Shown here piece after piece: positions 34,470 to 38,308 of a DNA stretch of 38,308 nt (the stretch's first letter is position 1; every line of letters starts with the position of its first letter). The DNA comes from Funneliformis mosseae (taxonomy: Eukaryota; Glomeromycota; Glomeromycetes; Glomerales; Glomeraceae), in the NCBI GenBank assembly GCA_910592005.1, contig CAJVPP010000258.1:1-38308 (forward strand). Reading direction: 5' to 3'. Made by a program: the position numbers and the translations under genes. The notes beneath the pieces were generated by a model, which was not told the DNA's origin, ran no database searches, and saw only the letters and a program-made list of their open reading frames with translations.

Positions 34470-35720
34470 GAAAAAGCAAATAAAAAAGAAATAGTAAATA
34501 AAAAGAAAAGAAAAACGAAAAAAATAAAAAAAAAGAAATAAAAAATAAAAGAAAAAAGTTATAAAATACTAAATTCTAAACGAAAATAACAATAAATAAT
34601 AAATAAAAAAAAAGAGAAAAAGAAGAAGTAAGAATGAAAAAACTAAATGAAAATAAAAAGAAAAAGAACTAAAAAAAAATACAAAATTAAAAAAAAAAAA
34701 ACTGAAAAGAAAGAAAGTACTAATAAAAAATAAAGAAATAATAATAGTAAAAAAATAATAAAAAAAATAAAAGAAAAATGAACGAAACAAAAGAAAAAAA
34801 ATAAAACGATAGGGGGAAATTAAAAAAATATAAAAAAAAACTAAATAAAAAGAAACGAAATTAAAAAAAAAACTAATAAAAACGAAAAAAATAAAATAAA
34901 AAAAAATATAAAACAAAGTAATATCGCACGAAAATGAAAAAAAATAAAACCAAAAAAGAAATAAAATTTAAAAAATAAAAAAAATGATAAATAAAAAAAA
35001 ATAAAAAAAATAAAATAAAATAAATAAATAAATAAAAAATAAAAGGTTTATAAAAATAAAAATAAAAAAAAATCAAATGACTGGGAGGGAGAATTAAAGA
35101 ATTTTTTTAAATAAAACAATATACTAAAAAAATATTATAGAAAAAAAAAAAATAAGACTCTGAAGGGGAGAAAAAATAAAAAAACCAATATATTAAATAA
35201 AAAAAATAACGATAAAAAAAGAAATCAGTAAAAATTAAAATAACGCGTGATGGGGTAAAACAAAAAAAAATAAAAAAATTAAAATAAAAAGAAAAAGACT
35301 GGGCAAAGATCGGGGATATAATAATAATATTAAAAGAATAAAAGAAAAAAGTACTAAAAAAAAGAAAAATCTGGTAAAATATTAAAGAAATAAAAGAAAA
35401 AAAGTACTAAAAAAATATATAATTTCGGGAGAGGGAAGGAAAATAATCAAAAAAAAATAATAAAAAATTGCTGTGAGGAGAAAAATTTTAAAAAAAAAAT
35501 CAATAAAAAAAATACCGGGGAAAGGGAGGAATTTTTTTAAAAAATATATATTATAAAAAAAGTTAAAAATAAAAAAGACCGGAGGGGATAATTAAAAAAA
35601 TATATATAAATATAAAATTAAAAAAATAAAAGGCCGAGGAGAATAAAAGAAATAAAAATATATATAAAAAATAAAAGACCGAAGGATAAAATAAAATAGA
35701 AATAATTGAAAAAAAATATA
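34470..35720. repeat. long A-rich, C-poor strand-asymmetric tract
   Basis: About 1.25 kb of the plus strand is mostly A with interspersed G and T and very little C. The long minus-strand frames here (about 115 Phe/Tyr-rich residues at 34,569-34,916 and others) are products of this composition, not genes. From about 35,080 onward, GA-rich blocks such as gggagaa, cggggaaagggagga and gaccggagggga appear roughly every 60-110 bases, which suggests a degenerate tandem origin. Confidence 0.75.
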
Positions 35721-35796
35721 TTTTTTTAATTTCAAAGTTTCGATATTCCCGTGACGAACTTTGAACGCGAATATCTCGACATACATCAGACTGAGA

Positions 35797-35814
35797 CATA
35801 TCAAATTTGATATG
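35797..35814. repeat. 18-base perfect palindrome
   Basis: catatcaaatttgatatg is perfectly self-complementary. It sits in a patch of normal composition (35,735-35,870) containing gaactttgaacgcgaatatctcgac, which looks like a conserved island between the A-rich tract and the hAT elements. It could be a protein-binding site or a dispersed repeat; I cannot decide. Confidence 0.5.
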
Positions 35815-36287
35815 CAGATTCAGTAGGTTTTATCTTTCAAACAAGCTCAAAATCGTCCCAATCCAATCACATTTTTTTTAAAGTCGCAGTAATGCTTTTA
35901 TTTATTAAGTATAACCATATTCAGTAAAAATATACATGAAAATCCTCTAAGGAGGTACAGAAGTAGAAAAATAAAAAAAAGCTGCCTAATAAAATAAAAA
36001 GTACAAAACCCAAATTTTACCAGACCAACCCGGTCATTCTGTTAGGCTCCAGTAATAATCACTAGTAGAATTACCATTGTCACCTAATTAAAAGATAGTA
36101 AACGTATGACAAATAGTTATTATTGCGTAAGGAAGAATGGCCAACGATGGCCATGTATGTAAGAATTTTTAATTAAAGATAAATGATCACGCTGTGGGTA
36201 GTTATAAGAAAATGGATGTTAGTAAAACTATTTCTAGAAAAATGGTTGGAGGAAGCATACACTCCCTTCTTTTTACTGTATTGTGAG

Positions 36288-37020
36288 TAGTGTTCCGAAA
36301 GGGTCGGGTCAACCCAGGTCATTTGACCTGACTCGTGTTTAAAATCCGAATCGAGTTTATCATTATTTGACACGAGTCCTATATTCAACCCGACCCGTCG
36401 GTTAGGTCATACCTTTGCTTGACCCGGGTTGACCCCGGGTTGACCCGGGTTTAATCAATATTTTGATGATCTTGAATTTAAAATGTTTATGTTACGTGTT
36501 TTTTAATTTCTAACTTTATTTGTGATTTGTGTATGAAAATGAGCGAGGCTGAGAAAACAACTCTTGAAAAGCGCCCTTCTCTCAGAAGTGAACTTTTTAC
36601 TAGAGAACTTTTTGAAGAAAAAGAACTTCCACAAGAACACAAAAATGCAAAAACTCATCAAGTGGTTAAGTGCTTAAACTGCCCGTAAGTATTTTAGAAA
36701 AAATATAAAAATTTGCTTAAATATTCATAAACATTTTTATAAAAAAATTAATTATAAATCTAATCTCTTAAATTTTAGGGATAAAACATGGTTTCGCAAG
36801 ATTGGTGATTCCAATACAACAAATCTTTGGCGTCATTTAGAACGTAATCATTCAGAGAAAAACCCCAAAAAAGCAAAGAATTTAATGGTTGAAACCCAAA
36901 GCATATTGGATGAATTTGTAAACCATACAACAATTCCATCTAAGGTATGTTAATAAATAATGGAAAGATATGAATATTAAAAATAGTTTTTTTTTTAATT
37001 TTACACAAAAAGGTTTTCGC
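36288..37020 (+). mobile_element. hAT transposon, 5' part, interrupted by a second hAT
   Basis: The left terminus TAGTGTTCCG begins at 36,288, followed by subterminal repeats of gacccgggtt and ggtcgggtcaaccc (36,300-36,450). Inside is a BED zinc-finger gene on the plus strand. The element stops at 37,020, where another terminus of the same kind starts. The remainder should lie beyond the window. Confidence 0.7.
36533..37020 (+). pseudogene. hAT transposase N-terminal part with BED zinc finger, cut by insertion
   Basis: Exon 1 is 36,533-36,684 (ATG AAA ATG AGC start) and exon 2 is 36,779-36,944. A third exon starts at 37,013, and only eight bases (gttttcgc) remain before the next hAT terminus. 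Junctions are GTAAGT...AG and GTATGT...AG and keep the frame. The BED finger, which binds element ends, is split by intron 1: CLNCP in exon 1, then DKTWFRKIGDSNTTNLWRHL and ERNH in exon 2 (C-x2-C and H-x4-H). There is no stop in the remaining 138 codons, so the copy was intact when it was hit. Confidence 0.75.
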
Positions 37021-38308
37021 TAGTGCTCCGTACAGGTCGGGTTAGGTCTGGTTTGAGGGGATGTTCGAACTCGACTCGAATATTCATGTAACCCGACTCG
37101 AATTTTCGGGTCGGTCAACTATGTAACCCGAACTCGACTCGACCCGACTGTAATTTGACTCGAATAACCCGGGTTAAACCGAATTTATATGAATTTTATT
37201 AAGTTCGGCAAAACAATAGTAAAATTAATTGACAAGTTACATTTTAATAATGTTTTTTATTTATTCAATTAAAATTGACCAGTCTAAATCACTTTCATGC
37301 CCACCAAGATTTCAAACACATACACGCACGAATAGTATGTGTTTTAAGGCTGCTTCTTTTTGTTGCTACTAAATCAGCTCCACCAGAAAATATTCGTTCT
37401 ACTGGAACACTTGTAGCTTGAATAAAGTAGTTTATCAGTTAATGCTTAATAGTATTATTATAAATAATTGTATGCAATAAACCTATTTACCCGTAATAGC
37501 AAGATAATCTCTAGCCATTTTGGCTAAATTTGGAAATGCCATTTCGTGTGTCTAGGAATACTATATTTGTTAGCTGATAATTTAAAAATTATACAACTTA
37601 TTATTGAAAATATACCTTCCACCAAAGAAGAATATCTTGCTTCCGTTCTGCTCGAGGAGTTTTAAGATATAACTCTACTTCATTTTCCTTACTCTTTTTT
37701 TGTTTACCAAAAAGATGATCTAAAAATTCATCATTTTCATCATTATCAATATCTTCCGAGTGTTCATTAGCAATAGGTGCATAATTGGTATTGTAAATAT
37801 TAAGGACTGTCTCTTTAGCAAAACGTATAAAACTTTGCTTCCATTTATTATCTTCATAATAATTTAGCTTCAACCTTGGGTCAAGTACTATAAAATTTAA
37901 TTATTTGACATTATAATACAGCTAAATTAAAAAACGAATTATAACTTTAATATTTAACTCACCAGTAGCAACTGTATACATAGTTGTATCATCTGTTTTA
38001 GTATAATATATATTTAACTTTTTCAGGCCTGCTTTGACAGCAATTATTATATCACTATTACTTGAATTATCGCAATAATTTTCAAGTTCATCAAGTAAAT
38101 AATTGTATATTGGTATAGTAGTAGCAAGTATTGGGTATTTTGCAGAAGAAACTACTTTAGTGGCTCGTATAAATATCTATGTAAAATAGTAAAGTTTTGA
38201 ATATTAGCTTTAATTTTAATAAAAATTACTAGAAAATTGTTATTATTTACTTTTAAAACAGATATGATTTCTTTAATTATATTCCATTCAATTTCATTAA
38301 GTTCAAAA
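37021..38308 (-). mobile_element. hAT transposon, 3' part, continues past the window
   Basis: The terminus TAGTGCTCCG at 37,021-37,030 is followed inward by repeats of acccgactcgaa and gggtcgggtta (37,036-37,175), then by the 3' end of a transposase gene running on the minus strand. The eight bases before it (gttttcgc) are the expected target duplication; the other copy would be outside the window. Confidence 0.75.
37295..38308 (-). CDS. hAT-family transposase, C-terminal part (partial at window end)
   Basis: Five exon pieces join in frame at GT-AG sites: >38308-38251, 38176-37963, 37887-37616, 37551-37491 and 37416-37295, with 241 codons plus TGA. Introns are 64-75 bases. The order of hAT features is complete for this end: WNIIKEIISVLK before KVVSSAKYPILATTIPIYNY, then VLDPRLKLNYYEDNKW, an acidic loop, and the dimerisation domain with ELYLKTPRAERKQDILLWWK, FPNLAKMARDYLAI, VPVERIFSGGADLVATKRSS and CMCLKSWWA at the very end. 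The transposase cuts and pastes the element using the terminal repeats. No stop or frameshift occurs, so the element may be young or active. The N-terminal part and the first catalytic Asp lie outside the window. Confidence 0.85.

Noticed and set aside
34569..35804. Several Phe/Tyr-rich minus-strand frames that look like membrane proteins
   Set aside because: They are products of the A-rich tract on the opposite strand, with no start context or conserved residues.
36173..36388. 71-codon minus-strand frame
   Set aside because: It spans the hAT terminus and its subterminal repeats.

Overview
The window looks like nuclear DNA of an arbuscular mycorrhizal fungus (Glomeromycotina, Rhizophagus-like). 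It is very AT-rich and has short GT-AG introns of about 65-150 bases with poly-T tracts. Housekeeping genes sit as small islands in a sea of transposon debris, and several debris families read like proteins I associate with Rhizophagus. No bacterial operon, tRNA, rRNA or CRISPR array was seen.

Layout. Bases 1-4,170 hold a decayed Gag-type retroelement on the minus strand (Gag core plus two CCHC zinc knuckles). Bases 4,171-8,640 are AT-rich, with a 76-base direct duplication, a hairpin and a decayed unknown family (about 6,015-7,545, plus strand). A gene island follows at 8,646-19,821. It holds a Trs65-like TRAPPII subunit (minus, 8 exons, 652 aa), a MATH-BTB protein (minus, 3 exons, 451 aa), an UNC-45/She4/Cro1-type myosin chaperone (plus, one exon, 641 aa) and a two-repeat Myb protein (minus, 5' end not found). 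A 5'-truncated LINE with an RNase H domain abuts the Myb gene (about 19,865-22,366). Bases 22,367-31,240 carry a decayed transposase-like ORF, a higher-order tandem array, another decayed minus-strand TE gene and a complete non-autonomous hAT element (29,058-30,080) with 8-base target duplications and an internal 100-base repeat array. A second island has one intact gene, a class I (bacterial-type) RNase III (31,869-32,642). The right end has a 1.25-kb A-rich tract almost free of C, then two hAT transposons, one apparently inserted into the other; the inner one has an intact transposase C-terminus and runs off the window.

How the parts relate. The host genes serve separate cell functions (Golgi/endosome traffic, ubiquitin-ligase adaptor, actomyosin folding, transcription, dsRNA processing) and no shared pathway is evident. 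The exon models were checked by frame: the Trs65, MATH-BTB, Myb and hAT exon sums are all consistent with open frames across every splice.

The strongest observations are: (1) old TE reading frames stay in frame for hundreds of bases but are broken by stops that nearly all fit C-to-T change of Gln, Arg or Trp codons, most clearly inside a poly-Gln tract; (2) a complete class I RNase III with all six catalytic acidic residues in a eukaryotic setting, a candidate ancient transfer from bacteria; and (3) a family of hAT-like termini at several loci.
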